This document shows, piece by piece, positions 10,184 to 18,962 of a stretch of DNA of 64,000 bases. The position numbers and the translations under genes are program-made. Every line of letters starts with the position of its first letter. The first letter of the stretch is position 1. A model generated the notes under the pieces. That model had not been told where the DNA came from. It saw nothing but the letters and a program-made list of their open reading frames with translations, and ran no database searches. This DNA comes from Antrihabitans stalactiti (GTDB lineage: Bacteria > Actinomycetota > Actinomycetes > Mycobacteriales > Mycobacteriaceae): contig NZ_VCQU01000006.1 of the NCBI RefSeq assembly GCF_012932915.1, forward strand, positions 360,375-424,374, written 5' to 3'.

Positions 10184-11776
10184 ATGCGAACGACAACTCT
10201 CGAAGCGGTCGGCCTCATCGCGAGCTTGACCCTGTTCTCGGCTGCCTGTGGCAGCGGCCGGACCGACGAAGACGCGTCCGGTCCGGCGCCGATGGTGGTG
10301 GGAACGACCGACAAGATCGTCACCCTCGACCCCGCGGGCGCGTACGACAACGGATCGTTCACGCCGATGAACCAGATCTACCCGTACTTGATGAATTCCG
10401 TTCCGGGAGATGCGGGTCTCAAGCCTGACGTCGCGGAGAAATGCGAGTTCACGCAGCCCGTCGTCTACACCTGCACACTCAAACCGGGGTTGAAGTTCGC
10501 CAACGGTCATCCGTTGACCGCCGCGAGCGTGAAGCACTCCTACGACCGGATCGTGAAGATCAACGACCCCAACGGCCCGATTTCGCTGCTCACCCAGCTC
10601 GACCACACCGACGCCGTCAACGAGACGACCGTGGCGTTCACCCTGAAGAACCCCAACGATCAGACGTTCCCACAAGTCCTCGCCACGAATGCGGGTCCGA
10701 TCGTCGACGAGCAGGTTTTTCCCGCCGACAAATTGCTCGACGACAACGAGATCGTGAAGGCCAAGCCGTTCGCCGGTCCGTTCACGATCGAGACGTACAA
10801 GAAGAATCAGCTCGTCGACTACAAGGCCAACCCGGACTACGCGGGCGTACTCGGTAAGCCCAGGTCCGAGAACGTCATCGCCAAGTACTACGCGAGCGCG
10901 CAGTCTCTGAAAGAGGATGTGCAGAAGAACACGGTCGACGTCGGATTCCGGTCGTTCACGCCGACCGACATCGACTCCCTGCGGGGGAGCGACAAGGTCA
11001 CTGTGTACGAGGGCCCCGGTGGCGAGCTGCGCTACATCGTGTTCAACCTCAACACGATGCCCGGCGCCACCCCGGAACAGAAGTTGGCCGTTCGCAAAGC
11101 GATCGCGTCGTCGGTCGACCGAGATGCGTTGTCGCGCAACGTCTACAAGGGCACGTACACGCCGGCGTACTCGTCGGTTCCGCCCGGCGTTCCAGGCTCC
11201 GTCGAGTCGTACAAAGACGTCTACGGAGCAACGCCGAACAAGGATGCCGCGGCGAAGTTCCTGGCCGATGCCGGTATGCCGTTGCCGGTCGAGATCAATC
11301 TGCAGTACAACATGGATCACTACGGCAGCAGCAGCGACGAGGAGTACGCCGCGGTCAAGTCGCAGCTCGAGGGCACTGGACTGTTCAAGGTCAATCTGCA
11401 GCAGACGGAATGGGTGACCTACCAGAAGGAGCGGACCCAGGACGCCTACCCCGTGTACCAACTCGGGTGGTTCCCCGACTTCCCGGATGCGGACAACTAT
11501 CTGACGCCGTTCTTCGCGCCGAACAACTTCCTGCAATCGCATTTCGACGACAAGTTCATCGCCGATCTGATCGTGAAAGAAACGACCGAGCCGGATTTCG
11601 CGAAGCGCACGGACCTGCTGCGGCAAATTCAGGACGTGCTCGCCCGAGACCACATTCCGATGCTTCCCCTGTTGTCCGGCAAGCAGATTGCAGTCGCGGC
11701 CAAGAATGTCGAAGGAGTCCCCGAGACGTTGGACGCGTCGTTCAAGTTCCGGTACACGGTGCTGTCCAAGCACTGA
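10184..11776 (+). CDS. oligopeptide/dipeptide ABC transporter substrate-binding lipoprotein
   Basis: This 530-residue family 5 extracellular solute-binding protein has a signal peptide with lipobox FSAAC giving Cys22 as the lipidated residue. The body shows the family landmarks TLKPGLKFANGHPLTAASVKHS near 100 and AVRKAIASSVDRDAL near 300. It starts a four-gene run: binding protein, two permeases, fused ATPase. This is the DppABCD arrangement of mycobacteria. The ligand could be dipeptides, haem or glutathione; the sequence does not decide. Confidence 0.93.
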   Translation: MRTTTLEAVGLIASLTLFSAACGSGRTDEDASGPAPMVVGTTDKIVTLDPAGAYDNGSFTPMNQIYPYLMNSVPGDAGLKPDVAEKCEFTQPVVYTCTLKPGLKFANGHPLTAASVKHSYDRIVKINDPNGPISLLTQLDHTDAVNETTVAFTLKNPNDQTFPQVLATNAGPIVDEQVFPADKLLDDNEIVKAKPFAGPFTIETYKKNQLVDYKANPDYAGVLGKPRSENVIAKYYASAQSLKEDVQKNTVDVGFRSFTPTDIDSLRGSDKVTVYEGPGGELRYIVFNLNTMPGATPEQKLAVRKAIASSVDRDALSRNVYKGTYTPAYSSVPPGVPGSVESYKDVYGATPNKDAAAKFLADAGMPLPVEINLQYNMDHYGSSSDEEYAAVKSQLEGTGLFKVNLQQTEWVTYQKERTQDAYPVYQLGWFPDFPDADNYLTPFFAPNNFLQSHFDDKFIADLIVKETTEPDFAKRTDLLRQIQDVLARDHIPMLPLLSGKQIAVAAKNVEGVPETLDASFKFRYTVLSKH

Positions 11777-11785
11777 CCCGTCGTC

Positions 11786-12835
11786 GTGACTACTCGCGTC
11801 GGTGAGCGCTCGCGCAGGGCGGCGCTCGCTCGCTATCTTGCGGTGCGGTTCTGCTTGATCATTCCGACCGCGTGGATCCTCGTGACCGTTGTGTTCTTCC
11901 TCATGCGCGTCGTCGGTGACCCGATCAGCGCCAGCATGGGTGGGCGCCTCACGGCCGAGCAGATCAACGAGCGCAAGGAAGCAGCCGGACTCAATCGTCC
12001 ACTGCTGTCTCAGTATTGGGAATATCTGGCCGGCCTGTTGCGTGGTGATTTCGGCCGGTCGGCGGACAACCGCGAGATCAGCGACGTGATTCGGGTCGAC
12101 GGCGCAGCCACCTTGGAACTGGTCTTCTGGGCGCTGCTCGTCGCGTTCGCGGTCGGGATTCCGTTGGGGCGCTACGCAGCAAGTCACCGTGACAAAGCCG
12201 CCGACGTGGCGCTGCGGCTCTTCGCGATTCTGGCGTATGTAGCGCCGGTGTTCTTCGTCGGCCTGTTGCTGAAATTGCTGTTTGCGGTCGAGCTGGGTTG
12301 GCTCCCTGCCGGGGGGCGGGCGAGCGCACCGGTCGAACTTGCGCTGCAACATGTTTCGCCGAAAACCAACATTATGATCGTCGACGCCATCCTGTACGGC
12401 AACCTCGATTACATCGGCGACGTCTTGAAACATGCGGTCCTGCCTGCGCTTGCGCTCGGTCTGCTCACAGCGGGCGTGTTCCTGCGGCTGGTGCGCGTGA
12501 ACCTGCTGCAGACTCTGCGAAGCGGCTACGTCGAAGCTGCGCGGGCGCGCGGCCTGTCGCAGCGCGTGGTCACCGGTCGCCATGCGTTCAGGAACGCGAT
12601 GATTCCCGTCGTGACCGTCATGGGTCTCTACATCGCCATGCACCTGGGTGGGGCGGTGCTGACCGAGACGACCTTCGAATGGAAGGGCCTCGGTTATCAG
12701 CTTGCCGAGTATTTGAAAGCCCGCGATTTCATTGCTGTGCAAGGGATTGTCGCGTTCATCGCGCTAGTGGTGGCATTCATGAGCTTCTTCGTCGATGTTG
12801 TGGTTGCCCTGATCGATCCGCGGGTGCGGTTCTGA
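11786..12835 (+). CDS. DppB-type ABC transporter permease
   Basis: The 349-residue protein has six predicted membrane helices and is the first of the two permeases of a peptide-type importer. The C-terminal EAA-type loop EAARARGLSQRVVTGRHAFRNA is present near residue 250. The GTG start is 9 nt after the binding-protein stop, and its TGA overlaps the next ATG, so the genes form one operon. Confidence 0.94.
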   Translation: MTTRVGERSRRAALARYLAVRFCLIIPTAWILVTVVFFLMRVVGDPISASMGGRLTAEQINERKEAAGLNRPLLSQYWEYLAGLLRGDFGRSADNREISDVIRVDGAATLELVFWALLVAFAVGIPLGRYAASHRDKAADVALRLFAILAYVAPVFFVGLLLKLLFAVELGWLPAGGRASAPVELALQHVSPKTNIMIVDAILYGNLDYIGDVLKHAVLPALALGLLTAGVFLRLVRVNLLQTLRSGYVEAARARGLSQRVVTGRHAFRNAMIPVVTVMGLYIAMHLGGAVLTETTFEWKGLGYQLAEYLKARDFIAVQGIVAFIALVVAFMSFFVDVVVALIDPRVRF

Positions 12836-13737
12836 TGCAAGCGCGCGGGCTGCGGCTGTTCTCGATGACCTCCGGTCTGCAGCGGGTGACGCTGCTCGTC
12901 GGCCTTGGCCTGATCGCTCTCTTCGTGTTGTCCGCAGTGTTCGCCCCGCTCCTGGCACCGTACGGACTGTCGCAAAATTCCTCCGACGGTGTGGATTTCG
13001 TCCGGCAACAGGCTCCGTCGGCCGAGCATTGGTTCGGGACCTCGGTGCGCGGGGAGGACGTGTTCTCGCGAGTTCTCTTCGGCGCTCGGACCGCCTTGCT
13101 CGTCATCGCGCTCTCGCTCGTCCTGTCGATCGTCGTCGGCGTGCCTTTGGGTTTGGCGTCGGGCTACATCGGGCGCTGGCCTGATCGGGTGTTGTCGCTG
13201 TTCATGGATGCGATGTACGCCTTTCCGTCGTTGTTGCTCGCGATCGTGGTGTCGATCGTCGTCGCGGGAGGCAATTCGAGTGCGTTCGGCGGCGTGCTCT
13301 CCGCGGCAATAGCGGTCACCGCAGTCTTTGTCCCGCAATACTTTCGGGTTGTTCGAAATGCAACGGTCGCGGTCAAGCAGGAACCGTTCGTCGATGCGGC
13401 GCGAGTGATCGGCGCATCGAACAGCCGAATCATGTTCCGCCACATCCTCGCCAACGTGACCCAGTCGCTTCCGGTTGTCGCCACGCTCAACGGCGCGGAG
13501 GCGATCCTGACTCTGGCCGGCCTTGGCTTCCTCGGCTTCGGGATCGAGCCGACCGCTGCGGCAGAGTGGGGCTACGACTTGAACAAGGCGCTGGCCGACG
13601 TATCCAACGGAATCTGGTGGACAGGAGTGTTTCCCGGCGTGGCCATCGTCCTGGTAGGGCTCGGTATGACGATGGTGGGGGAGAGCCTCGACGAAGGCTT
13701 CAATCCGATGCTGCGCACGAGGCGGCAGGTGCAATGA
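12835..13737 (+). CDS. DppC-type ABC transporter permease
   Basis: This 300-residue partner permease has an N-terminal OppC-like helix, the WFGTSVRGEDVFSRVLFGAR motif typical of the family, and an EAA loop (DAARVIGASNSRIMFRH) near residue 190. It overlaps both neighbours by four bases. It forms the channel with the preceding permease. Confidence 0.95.
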   Translation: MQARGLRLFSMTSGLQRVTLLVGLGLIALFVLSAVFAPLLAPYGLSQNSSDGVDFVRQQAPSAEHWFGTSVRGEDVFSRVLFGARTALLVIALSLVLSIVVGVPLGLASGYIGRWPDRVLSLFMDAMYAFPSLLLAIVVSIVVAGGNSSAFGGVLSAAIAVTAVFVPQYFRVVRNATVAVKQEPFVDAARVIGASNSRIMFRHILANVTQSLPVVATLNGAEAILTLAGLGFLGFGIEPTAAAEWGYDLNKALADVSNGIWWTGVFPGVAIVLVGLGMTMVGESLDEGFNPMLRTRRQVQ

Positions 13738-15383
13738 CCGAGCCTGCGCTGACCGTTCAGTCCTTGACGGTCGTCTTCGCCACCGACGCCGGACCTGTCG
13801 ATGCGGTGACCGATGTGTCTTTCGACGTACAGCCGGGCGAGGTCCTGGCGATCGTCGGTGAATCGGGCTCGGGGAAGTCGGTCAGCTCACGGTCCGCGAT
13901 CGGCCTCCTGCCGCCGACCGCGCACGTCGACGGTCTGGTTCGTGTTGGCACGCACACGATTACCGCGATGTCCGAACGCGAACTGACCGCGATTCGTGGC
14001 GGTGACGTGTCGATGGTCTTTCAAGAGCCCGGTCTCGCTCTCGATCCGTTGTTCACTGTCGGCTACCAGATCGGCGAGGCGGTCCGGGCGCATTCGTCGG
14101 TGGGACGAAAAGCCGCAAAGGCGAGGGCTGTCGAACTGCTGGAGCTGGTCGGCTTGCCGGATCCGGAGCATCGCGTGGATTTCTATCCGCATGAATTGTC
14201 GGGCGGGCAGAAGCAGCGGGTGATGATCGCGATCGCGATTGCGTGTGAGCCCAAAGTGATCATCGCCGACGAACCGACGACGGCGCTCGACGTCACGGTC
14301 GCGGCCGAAATCCTCGTTCTGCTCCGTGAGCTGCGCGACCGAACCGGCTGCGCACTCGTGTTGATCACCCACAACATGGGTGTCGTCGCCGACCTCGCCG
14401 ACCGCGTCGTGGTGATGAAAGACGGGCGCATCGTCGAGCAGGCGCCGGTCGAGCAACTGTTCGCCCGACCAGCGAACGACTACACGAGAGCGCTACTCGT
14501 TGCGGTCCCGCACTTGGGTTCTCGATCGGACGAGGTCGAGGACCATTCGAGCGCCGAGACAGTGCTCGACGTCGAGCACCTGACCGTTCGGTTCCCGGGA
14601 GCGCTCGGCCGACCGGCTTTCACGGCGGTCGATGACGTGAGTTTCACCATCGCGCGGGGCGAGACGCTGGGGTTGGTCGGTGAGTCCGGCTCCGGCAAGA
14701 CCACCATCGGGCGCTGCGTCGTCGGACTGCAGCGGCCGACGGCGGGAGCGATCAAGGTCCTCGGCGCGAACATCGCGGGGCTCAGGGAGCGGGATCTTCG
14801 ACCCGTGCGGCGCCGGTTGGGCGTCGTCTTCCAAGATCCTGCAACGTCGTTGAACCCCCGCCTCACGGTCGGCGAGGCCATTGCGGAACCGCTGATCGTG
14901 CACAAGGTCGGGCGAGCTGCTGTGCGCGCCAAGGTCACCCAGCTCATCGACGACGTGCAACTGCCCAAGGACATCAGCGGACGCTATCCACACGAACTCT
15001 CCGGCGGTCAGCGTCAACGCGTCAGCTTGGCGAGGGCGTTGGCATTGCAGCCGGACCTGTTGATCGCTGACGAACCGACGAGCGCGCTCGATGTGTCTGT
15101 CCAAGCCAAGATTCTCGAGCTGTTCGAGCAGCTGCAAGCCGAATGCCAGTTCGCCTGCCTCTTCATCAGCCACGACCTCGCCGTTGTCGATCTGCTCGCC
15201 GATCGCGTCGTCGTCTGCAAGAGCGGCACGATCGTCGAGGAAGGGACCCGGACGGCCGTGTTGGGTCACCCGACGCACGACTACACCCGGCGCCTCGTCG
15301 CCGCTGTGCCCGTGCCCGATCCCGTCGAGCAGCGCCGCCGTCGGATGGCTAATGCCCACCTTTCCGGCGGTGCTCAGGCATAG
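13734..15383 (+). CDS. fused DppD-DppF ABC transporter ATPase
   Basis: The 549-residue protein has two complete ABC ATPase domains in tandem. Walker A GESGSGKS lies at 42-49 and signature LSGGQKQ near 154; the second Walker A GESGSGKT lies near 319 and signature LSGGQRQ near 422. Thus one polypeptide supplies both ATP sites, as in mycobacterial DppD and OppD. It starts at ATG 13734 overlapping the permease stop. Its last 35 bp overlap the convergent tetR gene. Confidence 0.96.
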   Translation: MTEPALTVQSLTVVFATDAGPVDAVTDVSFDVQPGEVLAIVGESGSGKSVSSRSAIGLLPPTAHVDGLVRVGTHTITAMSERELTAIRGGDVSMVFQEPGLALDPLFTVGYQIGEAVRAHSSVGRKAAKARAVELLELVGLPDPEHRVDFYPHELSGGQKQRVMIAIAIACEPKVIIADEPTTALDVTVAAEILVLLRELRDRTGCALVLITHNMGVVADLADRVVVMKDGRIVEQAPVEQLFARPANDYTRALLVAVPHLGSRSDEVEDHSSAETVLDVEHLTVRFPGALGRPAFTAVDDVSFTIARGETLGLVGESGSGKTTIGRCVVGLQRPTAGAIKVLGANIAGLRERDLRPVRRRLGVVFQDPATSLNPRLTVGEAIAEPLIVHKVGRAAVRAKVTQLIDDVQLPKDISGRYPHELSGGQRQRVSLARALALQPDLLIADEPTSALDVSVQAKILELFEQLQAECQFACLFISHDLAVVDLLADRVVVCKSGTIVEEGTRTAVLGHPTHDYTRRLVAAVPVPDPVEQRRRRMANAHLSGGAQA

Positions 15384-15984
15384 CCGGCGTCGATTGCACG
15401 GCCGCTTCGAGTAGCGCTTTCGAGGTCCACAGCAGCGTCTCCGCCGCTTCGGCGCGGGGCATGCCTGCGATGTCGACCAGCCACAGAAACGCCTCGATAC
15501 CGGTCGCGGAGCGAATTGCGCAGGCGAGGCGATGCGGGTCGACGTGAGGTGTGGTTGCGCGGAGGGGCTCGAGCGCTTCTTCGATCCAGCCGATCGCGCG
15601 ACCTCGTCGAAGGAGCGGCCGCTCGGACTGGTCGGGTTCGAGGGAGAGCCGCAATGAGGTGCGCAACGCAGGCTCCCACTCGACCGTGATCCTGATTGCC
15701 TGGCGCATCACGAGGTCGAGGCGCTCGCGGACGTCGGTTGGCGCGTCCGGCGGGAGGAGCGATGCCATGTCGATCTCGGGGTGCGCGGCGACCAGAAGGC
15801 CGCGCTGGTTGGGGAAATATCGATATGCCGTGGTGCGGGAGATCCCCGCAGCCGCCGCGGCTTGCTCGACGGTCGGGGTCAGCCCGTCCGCGAGCAAGGT
15901 CTGCGCTGCGGTGACCAGCGCCTTACGGGTCCGCGACTTCTGCCGCGTTCGGCCTTCGCGCTCATATGGTACTTCGGTGTCCAT
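15349..15984 (-). CDS. TetR-family transcriptional regulator
   Basis: The 211-residue repressor has an N-terminal helix-turn-helix at about residues 35-60 (TVEQAAAAAGISRTTAYRYF) followed by a ligand-binding domain. It is divergent from a small cupin gene, and a near-perfect 20-bp dyad sits just upstream of its start codon, suggesting autoregulation and control of the cupin. The effector is unknown. The 3' end overlaps the ABC ATPase gene in the convergent orientation. Confidence 0.9.
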   Translation of the reverse strand: MDTEVPYEREGRTRQKSRTRKALVTAAQTLLADGLTPTVEQAAAAAGISRTTAYRYFPNQRGLLVAAHPEIDMASLLPPDAPTDVRERLDLVMRQAIRITVEWEPALRTSLRLSLEPDQSERPLLRRGRAIGWIEEALEPLRATTPHVDPHRLACAIRSATGIEAFLWLVDIAGMPRAEAAETLLWTSKALLEAAVQSTPAMPEHRRKGGH

Positions 15985-16004
15985 TACGGTATCTTAGTAC
16001 CATA
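15985..16004. promoter_or_regulatory. candidate TetR operator
   Basis: The dyad TACGGTA-N6-TACCATA lies one base upstream of the tetR ATG and 41 bp before the cupin ATG. A second partial half, ATATGGTAC at 15964-15972, mirrors GTACCATAT at 15997-16005 across the tetR start. This placement fits an autorepressor covering a divergent promoter. Site function is inferred from symmetry and location only. Confidence 0.6.
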
Positions 16005-16045
16005 TCCGGCGGAACAGGTCGTACCGGTCGAGCGAGGGTCCCACC

Positions 16046-16393
16046 ATGAGCGACGATCCGATTGTCACCAACCCAGATCTCTACACCGTGATCTTCGAGA
16101 ACGAGCGGGTCCGTGTGCTCGAATATCGCGACAAACCAGGCAATCGCACAGCGCCGCACGGGCATCCGGATTCGGTGATGTATCCCCTCGGTTCCTTTCG
16201 TCGCCGCATCACGTCAGGGGGTCGGAGCGTCGAAGTCGAACTGACTGCCGGCCAAGCCCGATGGGTGGCGGCGCAAGAGCATTGGGGCGAGAACATCGGG
16301 GAGTCCGATTCGCATGCATTGTTCATCGAATTGAAGGAACCCGATCCAGGAAGAAATCGGCAGAGTGTCCAACCGATCGGCCCCTCCGAGTGA
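16046..16393 (+). CDS. small single-domain cupin protein
   Basis: The 115-residue protein fits a single-domain cupin fold: GNRTAPHGHPDSVMYPL gives a metal-binding-like histidine pair, and a second strand set ends in the HALFIELKE region. It belongs to a group of small cytosolic cupins found next to regulators. The ATG start follows GAGGG by 8 nt. It is probably controlled by the divergent TetR. Enzymatic or sensor function is unknown. Confidence 0.75.
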   Translation: MSDDPIVTNPDLYTVIFENERVRVLEYRDKPGNRTAPHGHPDSVMYPLGSFRRRITSGGRSVEVELTAGQARWVAAQEHWGENIGESDSHALFIELKEPDPGRNRQSVQPIGPSE

Positions 16394-16490
16394 CTCTGTA
16401 CAGCGGATAGGTCGCACCGACGCCCGAACTGTCATCGAACTCCGGTAGCGTGACCTCGCACCTTTCGCCAACAATTCGGAGCACTCGCTG

Positions 16491-17582
16491 ATGAATCCCC
16501 AGACCCCTCGCCGCCCCGGTGCTTCATACGCAGCAGCAGGCGTGGACATAGAGGCGGGCGATCGGGCGGTGGAGCTTTTCGGCCCGCTCGCGAAGAAGGC
16601 GAGTCGTCCTGAGGTGCAGGGCGGTCTGGGTGGATTCGCCGGATTGTTCGCGCTCAAGTCTGGTTACCGCGAGCCTCTGCTTGCTGCCTCGACCGACGGC
16701 GTCGGGACGAAAATCGCCGTCGCGCAGGCGATGGACCGCCACGACACCGTCGGGCTGGACCTCGTTGCCATGGTCGTGGACGACCTGGTCGTCTGTGGTG
16801 CAGAACCGCTGTTCCTGCAGGACTACATCGCGGTGGGTCGAGTTGTCCCTGAGCGCGTCGCTGAGCTCGTCGGTGGCATCGCCGAGGGTTGTATCCGCGC
16901 CGGCTGCGCTTTGCTCGGTGGCGAGACCGCCGAACACCCGGGATTGATGGCTGATGGTGACTACGACCTGTCGGCGACAGGTATCGGCGTGGTCGAAGCC
17001 GATTCGGTCCTCGGCGCCGACCGGGTGCGCCCTGGCGATGTCGTCATAGCGATGGGGTCTTCGGGTCTGCACTCCAATGGCTACAGTCTGGCGCGCAAAG
17101 TGCTCCTCGAGATCGACCGCATGTCGCTGAGCAGTCATGTCGAGGAATTCGGCCGGACGTTGGGTGAGGAACTCCTCGAGCCGACGAAGATTTACGCCAA
17201 GGATTGCCTTGCGCTGATTGCCGAGACAGAGGTCCGGACGTTCGCTCACGTGACCGGTGGCGGGCTTGCGAACAACCTTGCACGGGTAATGCCGCGTGGC
17301 CTGGTTGCCGAGCTCGACCGCGGAACGTGGAACCCGGCGCCGGTGTTCAAGATGATCGCCCAGCGCGGCCGCGTGGAGCGCGCCGAGATGGAGAAGACGT
17401 TCAACATGGGCGTCGGGATGGTCGCGGTCGTGGCGCCCGAAGACGTCGACCGTGCATTGGCCATCCTGACTGCCAGGCACATCAAATGTTGGACGCTCGG
17501 CACTGTGAAGAAGGCCGGCGCCAAGAACGAGAAGGGTGAGCCGGACCGTGCCTTCATGGTCGGCGACCACCCGCGGTTCTGA
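16491..17582 (+). CDS. purM: phosphoribosylformylglycinamidine cyclo-ligase PurM
   Basis: The 363-residue AIR synthetase converts FGAM to AIR with ATP. Family motifs are clear: GASYAAAGVDIEAG at the N-terminus, STDGVGTK near 68, DLVAMVVDDLVVCGAEPLF near 91-109, GGETAEHPG near 143, and FNMGVGM near 304. The ATG start has GGAG 9 nt upstream. In mycobacteria purM directly follows purF; here an ABC importer and the TetR-cupin pair lie between them. A strong stem-loop follows the stop codon. Confidence 0.98.
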   Translation: MNPQTPRRPGASYAAAGVDIEAGDRAVELFGPLAKKASRPEVQGGLGGFAGLFALKSGYREPLLAASTDGVGTKIAVAQAMDRHDTVGLDLVAMVVDDLVVCGAEPLFLQDYIAVGRVVPERVAELVGGIAEGCIRAGCALLGGETAEHPGLMADGDYDLSATGIGVVEADSVLGADRVRPGDVVIAMGSSGLHSNGYSLARKVLLEIDRMSLSSHVEEFGRTLGEELLEPTKIYAKDCLALIAETEVRTFAHVTGGGLANNLARVMPRGLVAELDRGTWNPAPVFKMIAQRGRVERAEMEKTFNMGVGMVAVVAPEDVDRALAILTARHIKCWTLGTVKKAGAKNEKGEPDRAFMVGDHPRF

Positions 17583-17596
17583 AGGGGTTCAGGCGC

Positions 17597-17638
17597 GAAC
17601 GAGGGGGAAACCGGCTGCGGCCGGTTTCCCCCTCGTTC
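17597..17638. terminator. bidirectional stem-loop between purM and DUF3073 gene
   Basis: Perfect inverted repeat with 19-bp arms (17597-17615 and 17620-17638) and a TGCG loop; the arm reads GAACGAGGGGGAAACCGGC. It lies between two convergent genes, 14 nt after the purM stop. It has no long T-tract, so it may act as a stem-stabilised 3' end or a weak terminator for both. Confidence 0.8.
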
Positions 17639-17648
17639 TACCTAAGTG

Positions 17649-17861
17649 TCAGCGACGCCACTCTTCGTATTCGAACTCGTCTTCGTCCCAGCGAGAGCGT
17701 TTGTCCTGATCGTCAGACGATCCGGCGCTGCTTCGTTGCGAGATGGGTGTACCTCCTCCGGCGAGCTCTCGCTGCAAGCTGTCGAAGTCGGTGGATGGCG
17801 AGCTGTACTTGAGCTCGCGTGCAACCTTGGTCTGCTTTGCCTTAGCCCGGCCACGGCCCAT
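17649..17861 (-). CDS. DUF3073 domain protein
   Basis: The 70-residue highly charged protein starts MGRGRAKAKQTKVARELKYS, the hallmark of the actinobacterial DUF3073 family (Rv0810c type), which always follows purM in mycobacteria. The basic N-terminus and acidic aromatic C-terminus (WDEDEFEYEEW) are evident. The start at 17861 is fixed by this signature; longer readings add unlike sequence. Its function is unknown, and nucleic acid binding is only a guess. Confidence 0.9.
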   Translation of the reverse strand: MGRGRAKAKQTKVARELKYSSPSTDFDSLQRELAGGGTPISQRSSAGSSDDQDKRSRWDEDEFEYEEWRR

Positions 17862-17990
17862 GGCTAACCCCCTCGCGCTTTTAAGGGGCGGCCTGGGTAT
17901 TTTGGCGGCCCCGTTCGAATGTGTATTTTTTCCTGACACACACTCTAGCGTGCGAATCGCGCTCGCGCTTCTAGGACCACCACTAGCGCC

Positions 17991-18962
17991 TCAGGATTCG
18001 ACGCGTCGCCCGAACACGCCGGGAATTGCGCGGATCACACCGACCCGCGCGCCGCCTCCGTTGACGGGCTGCGCACCGATTTCGGTCACGGCACCGCCCG
18101 AATCGACGCCGATCCAGTCCAGCAGACCGGCTGTCAGCGGCATCCTCGCTCGGTCGGCTCCGTCGTCGATCTTCAAAGCGAACCCTGTGCCGTCCGGCAG
18201 GGCCCCTACGTGGACGCCTTCCGCACCCGCCTTGCACAGCAATCCGGGGACCGCTGTCATGAGCTGCAGGTCGTCTGCGCCTGTGCCGGACATCACGTAT
18301 GGCTGAGCCCGAATTGCGTCCGCTACGCGCCGCTCCGGCGACTCGGCCGGTGCGGTGACGAATGCCGCGACGGCGCGGGCGAGGTTCGTGAGCGACACCG
18401 GAACGATCGGCAGGCCGCAGCCGTCGATCCCGAATTCGCTTTCCGGCTCTCCGGTCAATTCGGCGATCGTGTCGATCACCGCCAGCTGCATGGGGTGCGT
18501 CGGGTCCAGGTAGTTCTCCGTAGGCCAATCGTTGGCCACACATGTCGCCAGCATGGCCGCATGCTTGCCTGAGCAGTTCATGTACGCGCGCCGCGCCCTC
18601 GCCCCGTTCGTGAGTACCTCCGCGCGTGCTTGGTCGTCAGAGGGGAAGTCCGGCGGGCAGAGCAGTTGGTCCTCGGTCAGCCCGTGGGCGTCGAGCAAGC
18701 GACGCACGAGTGCGACGTGCCGGCGCTCGCCCAAGTGCGATGCCGTGGCGATCGCAAGTTCGTCGACGTCGACCGGCTCGAACCCGTTGCGAAGCATCGC
18801 GACGGCTTGCATCGGCTTGTTCGCCGACCGTGGATAGATCGGGATGTGCACCTCGCCGAGCTCGAGTATCGACTCGCCGTCGGGCGCGACGACGGCCACC
18901 GACCCGCGATGGACGCTCTCCCGAAACCCCGAACGAACTAGCTCGACCAGTTCAACGCTCAT
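17991..18962 (-). CDS. L-asparaginase II family protein
   Basis: The 323-residue protein belongs to the rhizobial-type, thermolabile asparaginase II family (PF06089-like). Conserved stretches are RSGFRESVHRGSVAV at the N-terminus, PRSANKPMQA near 45-54, ASHLGERRHV near 75, and the MNCSGKHAAM serine-cysteine region near 130. It would convert asparagine to aspartate and ammonia. It begins one base-overlap after a MOSC gene (stop and start overlap), so it belongs to the ygfZ-MOSC-asparaginase run. Confidence 0.85.
   Translation of the reverse strand: MSVELVELVRSGFRESVHRGSVAVVAPDGESILELGEVHIPIYPRSANKPMQAVAMLRNGFEPVDVDELAIATASHLGERRHVALVRRLLDAHGLTEDQLLCPPDFPSDDQARAEVLTNGARARRAYMNCSGKHAAMLATCVANDWPTENYLDPTHPMQLAVIDTIAELTGEPESEFGIDGCGLPIVPVSLTNLARAVAAFVTAPAESPERRVADAIRAQPYVMSGTGADDLQLMTAVPGLLCKAGAEGVHVGALPDGTGFALKIDDGADRARMPLTAGLLDWIGVDSGGAVTEIGAQPVNGGGARVGVIRAIPGVFGRRVES

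Noticed and set aside
9353..12742. 1129-codon open frame on the minus strand
   Set aside because: It is antisense to purF and the peptide importer. Its composition (His/Arg/Glu/Asp-rich, no motifs) is that of a GC-rich mirror frame; the opposite strand codes for clear families.
17862..17990. small gene between DUF3073 and the asparaginase
   Set aside because: The 129 bp hold no open frame with a ribosome site; the N-terminal extension of DUF3073 through this region lacks family similarity.
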